This document shows, piece after piece, positions 35,101-44,203 of a DNA stretch of 64,000 nt. A program made the translations under genes and the position numbers. The DNA comes from Herbiconiux moechotypicola (GTDB taxonomy: Bacteria; Actinomycetota; Actinomycetes; Actinomycetales; Microbacteriaceae), in NCBI RefSeq assembly GCF_024979255.1, contig NZ_JANLCN010000004.1, positions 341,437 through 405,436 of the forward strand, given 5' to 3'. The number at the start of each line of letters is the position of its first letter. Within the stretch, counting starts at the first letter, position 1. The notes beneath the pieces were generated by a model, which saw only the letters and a list, made by a program, of their open reading frames with translations, was not told where the DNA came from and made no database searches.

Positions 35101-36714
35101 ATGAGCACTGTGAGTGAAGCCCCCACGATCATCGGGGAGTCGAGCGCGTCGCGCGACGCGTCGGGTCGCGCCCGCACCTACGAAGTGCGCACCTACGGCT
35201 GCCAGATGAACGTGCACGACTCGGAGAGACTGAGCGGCTCGCTCGAGGCAGCGGGCTACGTGCGGGCCGACGGCGTCGAGCCCGACGTGGTGGTCATCAA
35301 CACCTGCGCCGTGCGTGAGAACGCCGACAACAAGCTCTACGGCAACCTCGGCCACCTGGCCTCGGTCAAGCGCAAGCACGAGGGCATGCAGATCGCGGTG
35401 GGCGGCTGCCTGGCCCAGAAAGACAAGAACGTCATCCTCGACAAGGCGCCGTGGGTCGACGTCGTGTTCGGCACGCACAACATGGGCTCGCTGCCGAGTC
35501 TGCTCGAGCGCGCCCGTCACAACGACGCCGCGCAGATCGAGATCCTCGAGTCGCTGGAGACCTTCCCGTCGACCCTTCCCACCAAGCGCGACTCCACCTA
35601 CAGCGGCTGGGTCTCCATCTCGGTGGGCTGCAACAACACCTGCACCTTCTGCATCGTGCCGTCCCTGCGGGGCAAGGAGAAAGACCGCCGCCCGGGCGAG
35701 GTCCTCGCCGAGCTGCAGTCGCTCGTCGACGACGGTGCGATCGAGGTCACGCTCCTCGGCCAGAACGTCAACTCCTACGGCGTCGAGTTCGGTGACCGCT
35801 TGGCGTTCGGCAAGCTGCTGCGCGCCGCCGGCCAGATCGACGGCCTCGAGCGCATCCGCTTCACCAGCCCGCATCCCGCCGCGTTCACCGATGACGTCAT
35901 CGACGCCATGGCGGAGACGCCGGCCGTCATGCCCCAGCTGCACATGCCTCTGCAGTCGGGGTCGGACCGCATCCTCCGCGCGATGCGTCGCTCGTACCGC
36001 TCGGCCAAGTTCCTCGGCATCCTCGACCGGGTGCGCGACAAGATCCCGCACGCGGCCATCAGCACCGACATCATCGTCGGCTTCCCCGGGGAGACCGAAG
36101 AAGATTTCCAGGAGACGCTGCGGGTGGTCGAGCAAGCGCGTTTCGCCTCGGCCTTCACGTTCCAGTACTCGATCCGCCCTGGCACACCGGCAGCCACCAT
36201 GCCCGACCAGGTGCCGCGCGAGGTGGTGCAGGAGCGCTACGACCGCCTGGTCGCGCTTCAGGAGCGCATCAGCCTCGAAGAGAATCAGAAGGTGGTCGGC
36301 CGCCGGGTCGAACTCGTGGTGGCCAACGGCGAGGGTCGCAAAGACGCCGAGACCCATCGCCTGAGCGGCCGTGCCGAAGACAGCAGGCTCGTGCACTTCG
36401 AGGTCCCCGCAGGCTCGGTCGCGCCCCGACCGGGTGATGTCGTGTCGGTCGTCGTCACGCACGCGGCTCCGTTCCACCTCATCGCCGACAGCGACGGGTC
36501 GCCGCTGCGGGTGCGCCCGACCCGCGCGGGCGACGCGTGGGACAGGGCTCAGGCCGAGTCCTGCGCCGTGCCCACCCCGGCGGGCGCATCCGGGCCGACC
36601 CCGGGCAGGGTCTCCTTGGGTCTTCCCTCCCTCCGCATCGGCAGTGCGCCCCGCGTCGCGCCGGGCGTCGCCACGCTCCCGATCTACAGCACCACCGACG
36701 ACCTCCGCGGCTAG
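35101..36714 (+). CDS. miaB: tRNA-2-methylthio-N6-dimethylallyladenosine synthase
   Basis: This 537-aa methylthiotransferase adds a methylthio group to i6A37 of tRNAs. The N-terminal UPF0004 domain has C34 in [11 protein letters not shown] plus further Cys in NTCAVREN and GGCLAQ. The radical SAM cluster is C177, C181, C184 in [17 protein letters not shown] domain follows at about 385-455. Beyond it about 70 residues are Pro/Arg/Ala-rich and not conserved. miaA, which makes the i6A substrate, starts 5 nt downstream, so the two steps are in one operon. Confidence 0.96.
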   Translation: MSTVSEAPTIIGESSASRDASGRARTYEVRTYGCQMNVHDSERLSGSLEAAGYVRADGVEPDVVVINTCAVRENADNKLYGNLGHLASVKRKHEGMQIAVGGCLAQKDKNVILDKAPWVDVVFGTHNMGSLPSLLERARHNDAAQIEILESLETFPSTLPTKRDSTYSGWVSISVGCNNTCTFCIVPSLRGKEKDRRPGEVLAELQSLVDDGAIEVTLLGQNVNSYGVEFGDRLAFGKLLRAAGQIDGLERIRFTSPHPAAFTDDVIDAMAETPAVMPQLHMPLQSGSDRILRAMRRSYRSAKFLGILDRVRDKIPHAAISTDIIVGFPGETEEDFQETLRVVEQARFASAFTFQYSIRPGTPAATMPDQVPREVVQERYDRLVALQERISLEENQKVVGRRVELVVANGEGRKDAETHRLSGRAEDSRLVHFEVPAGSVAPRPGDVVSVVVTHAAPFHLIADSDGSPLRVRPTRAGDAWDRAQAESCAVPTPAGASGPTPGRVSLGLPSLRIGSAPRVAPGVATLPIYSTTDDLRG

Positions 36715-36719
36715 CGGCG

Positions 36720-37682
36720 ATGGGCTCTCCGCCAGACAAGGTGCCCGAGCTGGTCGCCGTGGTCGGTGCCACCGGAACGGGAAAATCCGAGTTCTCGCTC
36801 AGGGTGGCCGACGCCCTCGACCGCGAGGGGCGCGCGGCCGAGGTGATCAACGCCGACGCCATGCAGCTGTACCGCGGCATGGACATCGGCACGGCGAAGC
36901 TCACCGCCGCCGAGCGCTCAGGTGTGCCGCACCACCTGCTCGACGTGCTCGACGTCACCGACGAGGCGTCCGTGGCGGCCTACCAGCCCGCGGCGCGCGC
37001 GGCCATCGACGAGGTGCTGGCGCGTGACGCCGTCCCTGTGCTCGTCGGCGGGTCGGGCCTCTACGTGTCGTCGGTCATCCACGACTTCCGTTTCCCCGCT
37101 CGCGACGAGGCCGTCCGCCTGCGCCTCGAAGACGAGCTCGAGCGGGTCGGGGCGGCCGGTCTGTACGAGCGGCTCCACGCGATCGACCCCGAGGCCGCCG
37201 AACGCGTCGGCGGGTACAACGGCCGGCGCCTCGTACGCGCGCTCGAGGTGGTAGAGCTCACCGGCGAACCGCTCAGCGGAACATTGCCGGAGACGCCGAT
37301 TCCGTGGCGCACGACGACACTGGTGCGGATCGGCGTCGAGCGGGCCCGGCTCGTGGAGCGCCTCGACCGCCGAGTGGAACGGATGTGGGACGCCGGCCTG
37401 GTCGAGGAGGCCCGCTCACTCGTCGGCCGTGGTCTCCGCGACGGCGTGACCGCATCCCGTGCCATCGGGTACGCCCAGGCACTCGCCCAGCTCGATGGCA
37501 CCGCCACCGCCGAAGAGGCCATCGCCGACGCCCAGGCGCTCACCCGACGCTACGCGCGCCGTCAGGTGAGCTGGTTCAAGCGCTACGAGCGCGCCCTCGA
37601 CGTCGACGGACTCGATGCCGACGACGTCGTGTCCGCTGTGGGCCGAACCGTGCGGTCGCTCAGCATCGCGGCCCTAGACTGA
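36720..37682 (+). CDS. miaA: tRNA dimethylallyltransferase
   Basis: This 320-aa enzyme prenylates A37 of tRNAs reading UNN codons. Walker A-like GATGTGKS is at residues 16-23; [17 protein letters not shown] and [14 protein letters not shown] are family hallmarks. [10 protein letters not shown] lies near the C-terminus. The start ATG 36720 follows the miaB stop by 5 nt; the longer open frame to 36537 overlaps miaB and has no homology. dapF follows from a promoter that overlaps the miaA 3' end. Confidence 0.95.
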   Translation: MGSPPDKVPELVAVVGATGTGKSEFSLRVADALDREGRAAEVINADAMQLYRGMDIGTAKLTAAERSGVPHHLLDVLDVTDEASVAAYQPAARAAIDEVLARDAVPVLVGGSGLYVSSVIHDFRFPARDEAVRLRLEDELERVGAAGLYERLHAIDPEAAERVGGYNGRRLVRALEVVELTGEPLSGTLPETPIPWRTTTLVRIGVERARLVERLDRRVERMWDAGLVEEARSLVGRGLRDGVTASRAIGYAQALAQLDGTATAEEAIADAQALTRRYARRQVSWFKRYERALDVDGLDADDVVSAVGRTVRSLSIAALD

Positions 37683-37686
37683 TCGC
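37675..37686 (+). promoter_or_regulatory. Leaderless promoter of dapF
   Basis: TAGACT (37675-37680), 6 nt, ATG 37687. The hexamer overlaps the last codons of miaA, so dapF can be made apart from miaBA. Confidence 0.55.
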
Positions 37687-38568
37687 ATGCCTGCCGACCT
37701 GCACTTCACGAAAGGACAGGGCACGGGCAACGACTTCGTGCTCTTCGCCGATCCCGACGGCGAGATCGACCTCGACCCGTCGCAGATCGCGGCGGTGTGC
37801 GACCGTCATTTCGGGGTGGGCGCCGACGGTCTGCTGAGGGCCGTGCGGTCGCGCAGCATCCCCGAGGGTGCGGCGGCCCTGGCCGAAGACGAGTCCGCGG
37901 AGTGGTTCATGGACTACCACAACGCCGACGGGTCGATCGCCGAGATGTGCGGCAACGGAATCCGGGTGTTCGCCCGGTACCTGATCGAGAACGGGCTCGC
38001 CGAGCTCGTGCCGGGTGAGACCCTCGCCATCGGCACACGCGCCGGTGTGCGTGACGTGCAGCGCAGCCGCCTCGGGTTTCAGGTCGACCTCGGGCGATGG
38101 AGGCTCGACGGCGGAGAGCCGCTGGTGCGCGCGAAGAACCTCCAGGTCGCCCGGCCCGGCCTCGGCATCAACATCGGCAACCCCCATGTGGTGGTGGCGC
38201 TGGCCGACGACGAGGAGCTGGAGTCGGCCGACCTGAGCTTCATCCCCCACCTCGAGCCGGAGCCGGTCGACGGGGCGAACGTCGAGTTCGTGGTGCCGAG
38301 CGACCCGCTCGTGCGCGACGGGGTCGGCCACATCCGGATGCGCGTGCACGAGCGCGGCAGCGGCGAGACGCTCTCCTGCGGCACGGGCGCGGCGGCGGCC
38401 GCTCTGGCCACCCGCCACTGGGCGGGAGAGGGCGCCCCCGACCACTGGAGCGTCGCGGTGCCGGGCGGCGTGGTGGGGGTGCGGATGTTCGCCACCGAAG
38501 ACGGGGAGCACGTGGCGCTCTCGGGGCCGGCCGAGCTGGTGTACGAGGGCGATCTCGCGATCGCCTGA
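37687..38568 (+). CDS. dapF: Diaminopimelate epimerase
   Basis: This 293-aa cofactor-independent epimerase converts LL- to meso-diaminopimelate for peptidoglycan and lysine. The two catalytic Cys are C88 in [13 protein letters not shown] and C231 in [12 protein letters not shown]. The N-terminal GTGNDFVLF is also conserved. The start follows a leaderless promoter. An 18-bp tandem duplication spans its stop codon (38559-38594). The next gene is convergent. Confidence 0.96.
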   Translation: MPADLHFTKGQGTGNDFVLFADPDGEIDLDPSQIAAVCDRHFGVGADGLLRAVRSRSIPEGAAALAEDESAEWFMDYHNADGSIAEMCGNGIRVFARYLIENGLAELVPGETLAIGTRAGVRDVQRSRLGFQVDLGRWRLDGGEPLVRAKNLQVARPGLGINIGNPHVVVALADDEELESADLSFIPHLEPEPVDGANVEFVVPSDPLVRDGVGHIRMRVHERGSGETLSCGTGAAAAALATRHWAGEGAPDHWSVAVPGGVVGVRMFATEDGEHVALSGPAELVYEGDLAIA

Positions 38569-38594
38569 GCGCAGACGATCGCCGGAGCGCAGAC
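38559..38594. repeat. 18-bp tandem duplication at the end of dapF
   Basis: Copies at 38559-38576 and 38577-38594 differ at one base (GATCGCCTGAGCGCAGAC against GATCGCCGGAGCGCAGAC). The first copy contains the TGA stop of dapF; the second lies in the 33-nt gap between the convergent genes. Confidence 0.85.
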
Positions 38595-38601
38595 CGGCGA
38601 C

Positions 38602-39219
38602 TCAGCGCGACGTGGCGTGCCGCCGGGCCCGCAGCAGCCGGTAACCCCGGTTCGTGGTGGCGCGCAGCACCGAGAGGTCGGCGAACTCGCTCTCGAGCCA
38701 GCGCTGCAGCGAGTCGGAGCCGAGGTTCTTCTGCACCACGAGCCAGGCGTCGGCGCCGATCTCGAGTCGCGGGAGCCAGTGCTCGAGCATGGAGTGCAAC
38801 TCGTTCTTGCCCACCCGGATCGGCGGGTTCGACCAGATCGCCATGAATTCGACGTCGGCGGGAACATCTTCGGGCCGGCAGGCGTTGACATGCTCGAGGC
38901 CCAAGATGTGAGCATTTCGTCGAACCAAGTCCAGCGCGCGTTCATTGACGTCCACCGCCCACACCGTGGCGTGTGGTGACTCCAGGGCCAGTGAGAGCGC
39001 GATGGGTCCCCAGCCGCAGCCCAGGTCGAGCAGGTTGCCGCCCGGGGGTGGAACCGGAACGTTCGACAGTAGAACACGCGTGCCCGCGTCGAGCCGATCG
39101 GGGCTGAACACGCCTCCCGCCGTCACGAGACGACGAGGGGCCCCTGCCAGCTCGACCGTGATCTCGCGAAGCGACATCTCTCCCGCGGGTTTCGCCGAGA
39201 AATAGTGCTCGCCATCCAT
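38602..39219 (-). CDS. Class I SAM-dependent methyltransferase (RsmC/RlmG-like)
   Basis: This 205-aa protein has SAM motif I LLDLGCGWGPIALSLA near residue 64 and the base-methyltransferase motif SNPPIRVGK near 133. It resembles the C-terminal half of RsmC/RlmG rRNA guanine N2 methyltransferases; short single-domain versions are common in actinobacteria. The RNA target is unknown. ATG 39219 is the only sensible start. It converges on dapF and diverges from hflX. Confidence 0.85.
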   Translation of the reverse strand: MDGEHYFSAKPAGEMSLREITVELAGAPRRLVTAGGVFSPDRLDAGTRVLLSNVPVPPPGGNLLDLGCGWGPIALSLALESPHATVWAVDVNERALDLVRRNAHILGLEHVNACRPEDVPADVEFMAIWSNPPIRVGKNELHSMLEHWLPRLEIGADAWLVVQKNLGSDSLQRWLESEFADLSVLRATTNRGYRLLRARRHATSR

Positions 39220-39245
39220 AGAGGGAATCTAGCAAACAAGGAGGC

Positions 39246-39251
39246 TAGTCT
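39246..39251 (+). promoter_or_regulatory. -10 element of hflX
   Basis: TAGTCT, 8 nt before ATG 39260. An in-frame TTG at 39251 overlaps the hexamer and is not a plausible start. Confidence 0.45.
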
Positions 39252-39259
39252 TGACTGCG

Positions 39260-40813
39260 ATGTCAGACCACGACACCCCTGTCACCGACACCACCGTCCC
39301 ATCCGCCGGCGCTGCCGCCGCCGAGGACGTGGTCGCGCGGGTTCTCGCTCGCGCCGAATCTCGCGCGAGCGGCTTCTCGCTGTTCGCCGACGGCGCCGCA
39401 CAGGCGTTGCAACGCAGCGACACGGCCGCGGGCTCCGGCTTCGACGGCGACCAGTTCGATCGCGACGACCGGCAGTCGCTCCGGCGTGTCGCCGGGCTCT
39501 CCACCGAGCTCGATGACGTCACCGAGGTGGAGTACCGGCAGCTGCGGCTCGAGAACGTCGTCATCATCGGCGTCTACTCGCAGGGCACGCTGTCCGACGC
39601 CGAGAACTCGCTGCACGAGCTCGCCGCGCTGGCCGAGACCGCCGGAGCCGTGGTGCTCGACGGACTGCTGCAGCGCCGGCCGCATCCCGACCCCAGCACC
39701 TACTTCGGCAAGGGCAAGGCGGAGGAGCTGCGCGCCATCGTCGCCTCGCTCGGCGCCGACACCGTCATCGCCGACACCGAGCTCGCCCCGAGTCAGCGTC
39801 GCGCGCTCGAAGACGTGGTGAAGGTGAAGGTGATCGACCGCACGGCCGTCATCCTCGACATCTTCAGCCAGCACGCCAAGAGTCGCGAGGGCAAGGCGCA
39901 GGTCGAGCTGGCGCAGCTCGAGTACCTGCTGCCGAGGCTCCGCGGCTGGGGTGAGTCGATGTCCCGCCAGGCCGGTGGCCAGGTGGGTGGCGCCGGAGCC
40001 GGTATGGGTTCGCGCGGACCGGGTGAGACGAAGATCGAGCTCGACCGCCGCCGCATCCACACGCGCATGGCGAAGCTGCGCCGTCAGATCGCGGCCATGA
40101 AGCCCGCGCGCGAGGCCAAGCGGGCCAACCGCCGCCGCAACGCCGTGCCCGGGGTCGCCATCGCGGGGTACACGAACGCCGGCAAGTCCTCGCTGCTCAA
40201 CCGCATCACGAGCGCGGGGGTGCTGGTCGAGAACGCGCTATTCGCCACCCTCGACGCCACGGTGCGCAAGAACACCACGACCGACGGTCGCCCTTACACC
40301 CTCGCCGACACCGTCGGCTTCGTGCGGGCGCTGCCGCACCAGCTGGTCGAGGCGTTCCGGTCGACGCTCGAAGAGGTCGCCGATTCCGACGTCGTGGTGC
40401 ACGTGGTCGACGGTTCGCATCCCGACCCCGCCGGCCAGATCGCCACCGTGCGCGACGTGCTGGGCGAGGCCGGAGCGCGTGGCATTCCCGAGATCGTCGT
40501 GTTCAACAAGAGCGATCTGGTGAGCGACGACGACCGGCTGGTGCTGCGCGGACTCGAGCCCGGCGCGGTGTTCGTGTCGAGCCGCACCGGGGAGGGCATC
40601 TCCGAGCTGCTCGCCCGGATCGACGCGATCCTGCCGCGGCCCAGCGTGGAGGTCGAGCTGCTCGTGCCCTACGACCGAGGTGATCTCGTCACGCTGCTGC
40701 ACGAGCGCAACACGGTGTTGAGCACGGAGTACGAAGAGCAGGGCACGCACGTGCGCGCACTCATCAACCCGGAGTACGAGGAACGACTGGGGGCCTTCGC
40801 CGTCACGCACTGA
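39260..40813 (+). CDS. hflX: GTPase HflX
   Basis: This 517-aa ribosome-associated GTPase can split stalled or heat-damaged ribosomes. It has a long acidic/Ala-rich N-terminus (residues 1-95), the HflX domain (VVLDGLLQRRPHPDPSTYFG, then KGKAEELRAIV), the Gly-rich MSRQAGGQVGGAGAGMGSRG linker, and the GTPase core with G1 GYTNAGKS at 303-310. G3 is DTVGF and G4 is NKSD. The stop sits in a hairpin shared with the convergent lexA gene. Confidence 0.95.
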   Translation: MSDHDTPVTDTTVPSAGAAAAEDVVARVLARAESRASGFSLFADGAAQALQRSDTAAGSGFDGDQFDRDDRQSLRRVAGLSTELDDVTEVEYRQLRLENVVIIGVYSQGTLSDAENSLHELAALAETAGAVVLDGLLQRRPHPDPSTYFGKGKAEELRAIVASLGADTVIADTELAPSQRRALEDVVKVKVIDRTAVILDIFSQHAKSREGKAQVELAQLEYLLPRLRGWGESMSRQAGGQVGGAGAGMGSRGPGETKIELDRRRIHTRMAKLRRQIAAMKPAREAKRANRRRNAVPGVAIAGYTNAGKSSLLNRITSAGVLVENALFATLDATVRKNTTTDGRPYTLADTVGFVRALPHQLVEAFRSTLEEVADSDVVVHVVDGSHPDPAGQIATVRDVLGEAGARGIPEIVVFNKSDLVSDDDRLVLRGLEPGAVFVSSRTGEGISELLARIDAILPRPSVEVELLVPYDRGDLVTLLHERNTVLSTEYEEQGTHVRALINPEYEERLGAFAVTH

Positions 40814-40830
40814 CGGCGGAGGGCCGTCAG
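40810..40830. terminator. Shared hairpin holding both hflX and lexA stop codons
   Basis: CTGACGGC (40810-40817) pairs with GCCGTCAG (40823-40830), with a 5-nt loop. The hflX TGA (40811-40813) is in one arm and the lexA TGA (complement of 40827-40829) in the other. It may act as a terminator for both convergent genes. Confidence 0.6.
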
Positions 40831-41501
40831 ACGGCCCGGAGGACGGCGACGACCTTGCCGAGCACCTGGGCGTAGTCGCCGAGGATGGGCTCGAAGTTGC
40901 TGTTGCGAGGGAGCAGCCAGGTGTGGCCGTCGCGCTGGCGGAACACCTTGACGGTGGCCTCCTCGTCGAGCATGGCGGCCACGATGTCGCCGTTCTCGGC
41001 CGTGTTCTGCTGGCGCACCACGACCCAGTCGCCGTCGCAGATGGCGGCGTCGATCATCGATTCGCCCACCACCTTCAGCATGAACAGCTCGCCGTTGCCG
41101 ACGAGCTGGCGGGGGAGGGGGAACACCTCGTCGACTTGCTGCTCGGCCGTGATCGGGATGCCCGCGGCGATGCGGCCGACCAGGGGCACGAGCGTGGCGT
41201 CTCCGACCGGGGGCGCGGAGTCGGCATCGGGGCCGGGCGCGTCGTCGAGACCGGGCACGTCGATGAGCACCTCCATGGCGCGGGGCCGGTTGGGGTCGCG
41301 CCGGAGGTAGCCGGAGAGCTCGAGCTGGTTGAGCTGGTGGGTGACGCTCGAGAGCGAAGCGAGGCCGACGGCGTCACCGATCTCGCGCATGCTCGGCGGG
41401 TAGCCGCGCGAGGTCACCGAGCGCTGGATGACGTCGAGGATGGCGAGCTGCTTGTCGCTGAGGCTCTTGCGCCGCCTCGTGCGACCGGGTTCGTTCACCA
41501 C
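40827..41501 (-). CDS. lexA: SOS repressor LexA
   Basis: This 224-aa repressor and self-cleaving protease has a winged helix at residues 13-78 ([20 protein letters not shown] and [20 protein letters not shown]). The autocleavage bond is A113-G114 in RIAAGIPI; the catalytic dyad is S148 (GESMID) and K185 (ATVKVFR). RecA filaments trigger cleavage and derepress SOS genes. I chose GTG at 41501, with AGCAGG close upstream. The frame is open to GTG 41561, whose extra residues come from a 21-bp tandem repeat. It diverges from a LysM gene. Confidence 0.96.
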   Translation of the reverse strand: MVNEPGRTRRRKSLSDKQLAILDVIQRSVTSRGYPPSMREIGDAVGLASLSSVTHQLNQLELSGYLRRDPNRPRAMEVLIDVPGLDDAPGPDADSAPPVGDATLVPLVGRIAAGIPITAEQQVDEVFPLPRQLVGNGELFMLKVVGESMIDAAICDGDWVVVRQQNTAENGDIVAAMLDEEATVKVFRQRDGHTWLLPRNSNFEPILGDYAQVLGKVVAVLRAV

Positions 41502-41515
41502 GTTGCCTGCTCTCT

Positions 41516-41557
41516 GTCGGTGGTCGGTGATCTGATGTCGGTGGTGGGTGATGTGAT
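41516..41557. repeat. 21-bp tandem repeat in the lexA leader
   Basis: Copies at 41516-41536 and 41537-41557 agree at 19 of 21 bases. The unit is a multiple of three and in frame with lexA, so it could be either leader RNA or a repeated 7-residue N-terminal extension. Confidence 0.8.
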
Positions 41558-41568
41558 TCACCCATCGA

Positions 41569-41584
41569 TCGAAACTGTATCCGA
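41569..41584 (-). promoter_or_regulatory. LexA box over the lexA promoter
   Basis: TCGAAACTGTATCCGA matches TCGAAC-N4-GTTCGA at 9 of 12 specified bases. It covers TACAGT on the minus strand (41579-41574), a candidate lexA -10. A lone perfect half-site GTTCGA is at 41608-41613. Confidence 0.55.
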
Positions 41585-41647
41585 GAACGGCTCATCCGCA
41601 CATCTATGTTCGAGTGTGTCGCGCGAGAAGTCGCGGTTTCGATCGTC

Positions 41648-41676
41648 TTGACAGGTCGAACATTCGAAGATAGATT
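41648..41676 (+). promoter_or_regulatory. Strong promoter of the LysM gene with LexA-like site in the spacer
   Basis: TTGACA (41648-41653), 17-nt spacer, TAGATT (41671-41676): the best vegetative promoter in the window. The spacer contains TCGAACATTCGA (41656-41667), two LexA half-site words at a shorter spacing than the consensus. AGGAGG (41693-41698) follows before ATG 41704. Confidence 0.65.
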
Positions 41677-41703
41677 CGGAACACAGATTCGCAGGAGGCT
41701 ACG

Positions 41704-42087
41704 ATGAGCATCGCCGCATCGATGATCAGTTCAGTCAGCACCACCCCCGTCACCGCGACCGCGCTTGCGCCGGAGACGAGGCTTCGCATCACCGCGCGTG
41801 GCCGTCGCGTTCTCGCGGCGCTCATCGCGCTCCCCATCGTCGCGGCGCTCGGCACTGCGGCGCTCCTCGGAGGTGGTGCCGCCATCGCCGGCGCCGATTC
41901 CTCCACCACGAGCTTCGAGTACGTCACCGTCACCGGAGGGCAGACCCTCTGGGGCATCGCCGAGACTCTGGCCCCCGAGGCCGACCCGCGCGATGTCATC
42001 GCCGAGATCATGAGCCTCAACCAGCTCACCGAGTCCTCCGTCCAGCCCGGCCAGCGCATCGCCATCCCGACCCACCTCGCCGACTGA
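41704..42087 (+). CDS. LysM domain membrane protein divergent from lexA (probable SOS cell-division inhibitor)
   Basis: This 127-aa protein has a membrane helix at about residues 35-63 (RRVLAALIALPIVAALGTAA) and an extracellular LysM domain at about 72-124 (YVTVTGGQTLWGIAETLAPE to VQPGQRIAIP). LysM binds peptidoglycan. Small membrane proteins next to lexA stop division during SOS in other Gram-positives: YneA (LysM) in Bacillus, DivS in Corynebacterium, Rv2719c/ChiZ (LysM) in Mycobacterium. Position, architecture and the promoter with a LexA-like site point to the same role, by inference. ATG 41704 has a near-consensus ribosome site. Confidence 0.8.
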   Translation: MSIAASMISSVSTTPVTATALAPETRLRITARGRRVLAALIALPIVAALGTAALLGGGAAIAGADSSTTSFEYVTVTGGQTLWGIAETLAPEADPRDVIAEIMSLNQLTESSVQPGQRIAIPTHLAD

Positions 42088-42464
42088 ACCGCCCTCTCCG
42101 CGTCCGCCGTCGTCGCACGAGCGGCGTCCACCCTGCGATTGGGCCCCGGTCGCACGCATTCCGCGCGGCCCACATTCGCGGATGCCGCGAACCGCACCGC
42201 GACCTCAATCAGCCGCAGATGCCCGTTTCATCGCGTAGGTCTGCGACCCGCGACGGCCACACGCCGGCCGCGCTCGTCCATACACGAGCCACCCCCTCCG
42301 CGCCGTCACGGCGGCCGGAAGCCGTCATTCCTGCGTGAACGAACCGCGGAGTCCGCAAGCCGCCGGCCGGGGCCTCGGCGGGTCGGGTGGGCGAAGGGAG
42401 GTGCGGTGGATGCGGGTGCTGGGGTGGAAGGTATGGGTCGGGGCGGCGTCGGTAGAATCGGGCG
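42088..42464. other. Non-coding gap between the LysM gene and hisC
   Basis: 377 nt without a credible gene on either strand. It contains a 6-bp stem, CCGCCG (42360-42365) with CGGCGG (42376-42381), and the hisC promoter at its right edge. No tRNA, riboswitch or attenuator with a His-codon run was seen. Confidence 0.6.
42453..42464 (+). promoter_or_regulatory. Leaderless promoter of hisC
   Basis: TAGAAT (42453-42458), 6 nt, GTG 42465. This is the closest match to TATAAT among the leaderless set. Confidence 0.65.
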
Positions 42465-43544
42465 GTGACTTCTCTCGATGACCTGCCCCTCCGAGACGAC
42501 CTCCGCGGCCAGGAGCCTTATGGGGCCCCGCACCTGCACCTGCCGGTCCAACTCAACGTCAACGAGAACACCCACCCCATCCCCGAAGACGTCGCCCGCG
42601 ACATCATCGAGGCCATCGCGCGCGAACTCCTGCAGGTGAACCGCTACCCCGACCGCGAGTTCACCGCCCTCCGCGACTCCCTCGCCGGCTACCTCGGCCA
42701 CGGCCTCACCCGCGACAACCTCTGGGCGGCGAACGGCTCCAACGAGGTGCTCCAGCAGATCCTCATGGCCTTCGGCGGTCCCGGCCGCACCGTGCTGGGC
42801 TTCCCTCCCACCTACTCGATGCACTCGATCATCGCCCACGGCACCGGCACCGAGTGGATCGCGGGGGAGCGTGACGCCGACTACCTCATCTCACCCGAGA
42901 CGGCGGTCGACTGGGTCACCCGCACCAAGCCCGACCTGGTGTTCTTCTGCGCCCCCAACAACCCGACCGGCACCGCCCTCGGCCTCGACACCATCGCGGC
43001 GGCTTACGACGCCACCGACGGCATGGTGATCGTCGACGAGGCGTATGCCGAGTTCATGCCCGACGGCGAGCCCTCTGCGCTCACCCTCCTCGAGGGTCGA
43101 CCGCGCCTGATCGTGTCGCGCACGATGAGCAAGGCCTTCGCCTTCGCCGGCGCCCGCCTCGGCTACCTCGCCGCAGACCCCGCCGTCACCGACGCCATCC
43201 GCCTCGTGCGCCTTCCCTACCACCTCTCCGCGCTCACCCAGGCGGCCGCCGTCGCGGCGCTCGCCCACGCGCCCGAGATGCTCGCGATGGTCGACGACAT
43301 CAAGGCCCAGCGCGACCGCATCGTCGACGAGCTCACCGAGTTGGGCTACAGCCCCTGGCCCAGTGCCGCGAACTTCGTGCTCTTCGGCGGGGTGGACGAT
43401 CCGGCCGCCCTGTGGCAGGCGCTGCTCGACCGCGGCATCATCATCCGCAACCTCTCCATCCCGGGTCACCTGCGCGTGAGCGCCGGCACCGCGGCGGAGA
43501 CCACGGCCTTCCTCGACGCGATGCGCGAGCTCACCGTCCACTGA
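42465..43544 (+). CDS. hisC: Histidinol-phosphate aminotransferase
   Basis: This 359-aa PLP enzyme forms histidinol phosphate from imidazole-acetol phosphate. K223 in SRTMSKAFAFAGARLGY binds PLP; LNVNENTHP near the start, AANGSNEVLQQILMAFGG and FCAPNNPTGTA are conserved. It starts at GTG 42465 from a leaderless promoter. hisB follows by 53 nt with its own promoter; hisH and priA come next. hisD, which often precedes hisC in actinobacteria, is not in the window. Confidence 0.95.
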   Translation: MTSLDDLPLRDDLRGQEPYGAPHLHLPVQLNVNENTHPIPEDVARDIIEAIARELLQVNRYPDREFTALRDSLAGYLGHGLTRDNLWAANGSNEVLQQILMAFGGPGRTVLGFPPTYSMHSIIAHGTGTEWIAGERDADYLISPETAVDWVTRTKPDLVFFCAPNNPTGTALGLDTIAAAYDATDGMVIVDEAYAEFMPDGEPSALTLLEGRPRLIVSRTMSKAFAFAGARLGYLAADPAVTDAIRLVRLPYHLSALTQAAAVAALAHAPEMLAMVDDIKAQRDRIVDELTELGYSPWPSAANFVLFGGVDDPAALWQALLDRGIIIRNLSIPGHLRVSAGTAAETTAFLDAMRELTVH

Positions 43545-43585
43545 GGGGGCCGCGCGCATCAGCCGATCGCCCCGCCCGGCGTCGG

Positions 43586-43597
43586 TAGACTGCTGGC
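43586..43597 (+). promoter_or_regulatory. Leaderless promoter of hisB
   Basis: TAGACT (43586-43591), 6 nt, ATG 43598. It gives hisB-hisH expression apart from hisC. Confidence 0.55.
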
Positions 43598-44203
43598 ATG
43601 ACCGCCCCACGCACCGCCGACCTGCGCCGCGAGACGAGCGAGTCGTCGATCGAGCTCTCGCTCGACCTCGACGGCACGGGTGTCGCCGACATCGAGAGCA
43701 CCGTCCCGTTCTACGACCACCTGCTCACGGCGTTCGCGAAGCACTCCCTCACCGACCTCCGGGTGCGGGCGAAGGGCGATATCGAGATCGACGTGCACCA
43801 CACCGTCGAAGACATCGGCATCGTGCTCGGTCAGGCCATCCGCCAGGCGCTGGGCGACAAGTCGGGCATCTCGCGCTTCGGCGACGCCCTGGTTCCGCTC
43901 GACGAGGCCCTCGTGCAGGCCGTCGTCGATATCTCGGGCCGCCCCTTCCTCGTGCACTCCGGCGAGCCCGCCGGCTTCGAGTACCACCTCATCGGCGGCC
44001 ACTTCACCGGCTCGATGGTGCGCCACGTGTTCGAGGCCATCACCTTCAACGCCGGCCTCACGGTGCACGTCACCGTGCTGGGCGGCCGTGACCCGCACCA
44101 CATCGCCGAGGCCGAGTTCAAGGCCTTCGCGCGCGCCTTCCGGCAGGCGAAGGCCCTCGACCCGCTCGTCTCGGGCATCCCTTCCACCAAGGGTGCCCTG
44201 TGA
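43598..44203 (+). CDS. hisB: Imidazoleglycerol-phosphate dehydratase
   Basis: This 201-aa monofunctional dehydratase of histidine synthesis shows both metal motifs: [15 protein letters not shown] near residue 68 and [20 protein letters not shown] near 163. [13 protein letters not shown] is also conserved. It lacks the phosphatase half found in E. coli HisB, as usual in actinobacteria. Its stop overlaps the hisH start (GTGA at 44200-44203). Confidence 0.97.
   Translation: MTAPRTADLRRETSESSIELSLDLDGTGVADIESTVPFYDHLLTAFAKHSLTDLRVRAKGDIEIDVHHTVEDIGIVLGQAIRQALGDKSGISRFGDALVPLDEALVQAVVDISGRPFLVHSGEPAGFEYHLIGGHFTGSMVRHVFEAITFNAGLTVHVTVLGGRDPHHIAEAEFKAFARAFRQAKALDPLVSGIPSTKGAL

Noticed and set aside
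42088..42464. Possible gene or his attenuator in the gap before hisC
   Set aside because: No open frame with a credible start and coding pattern, no run of His codons, and hisC has a leaderless promoter at the gap edge.
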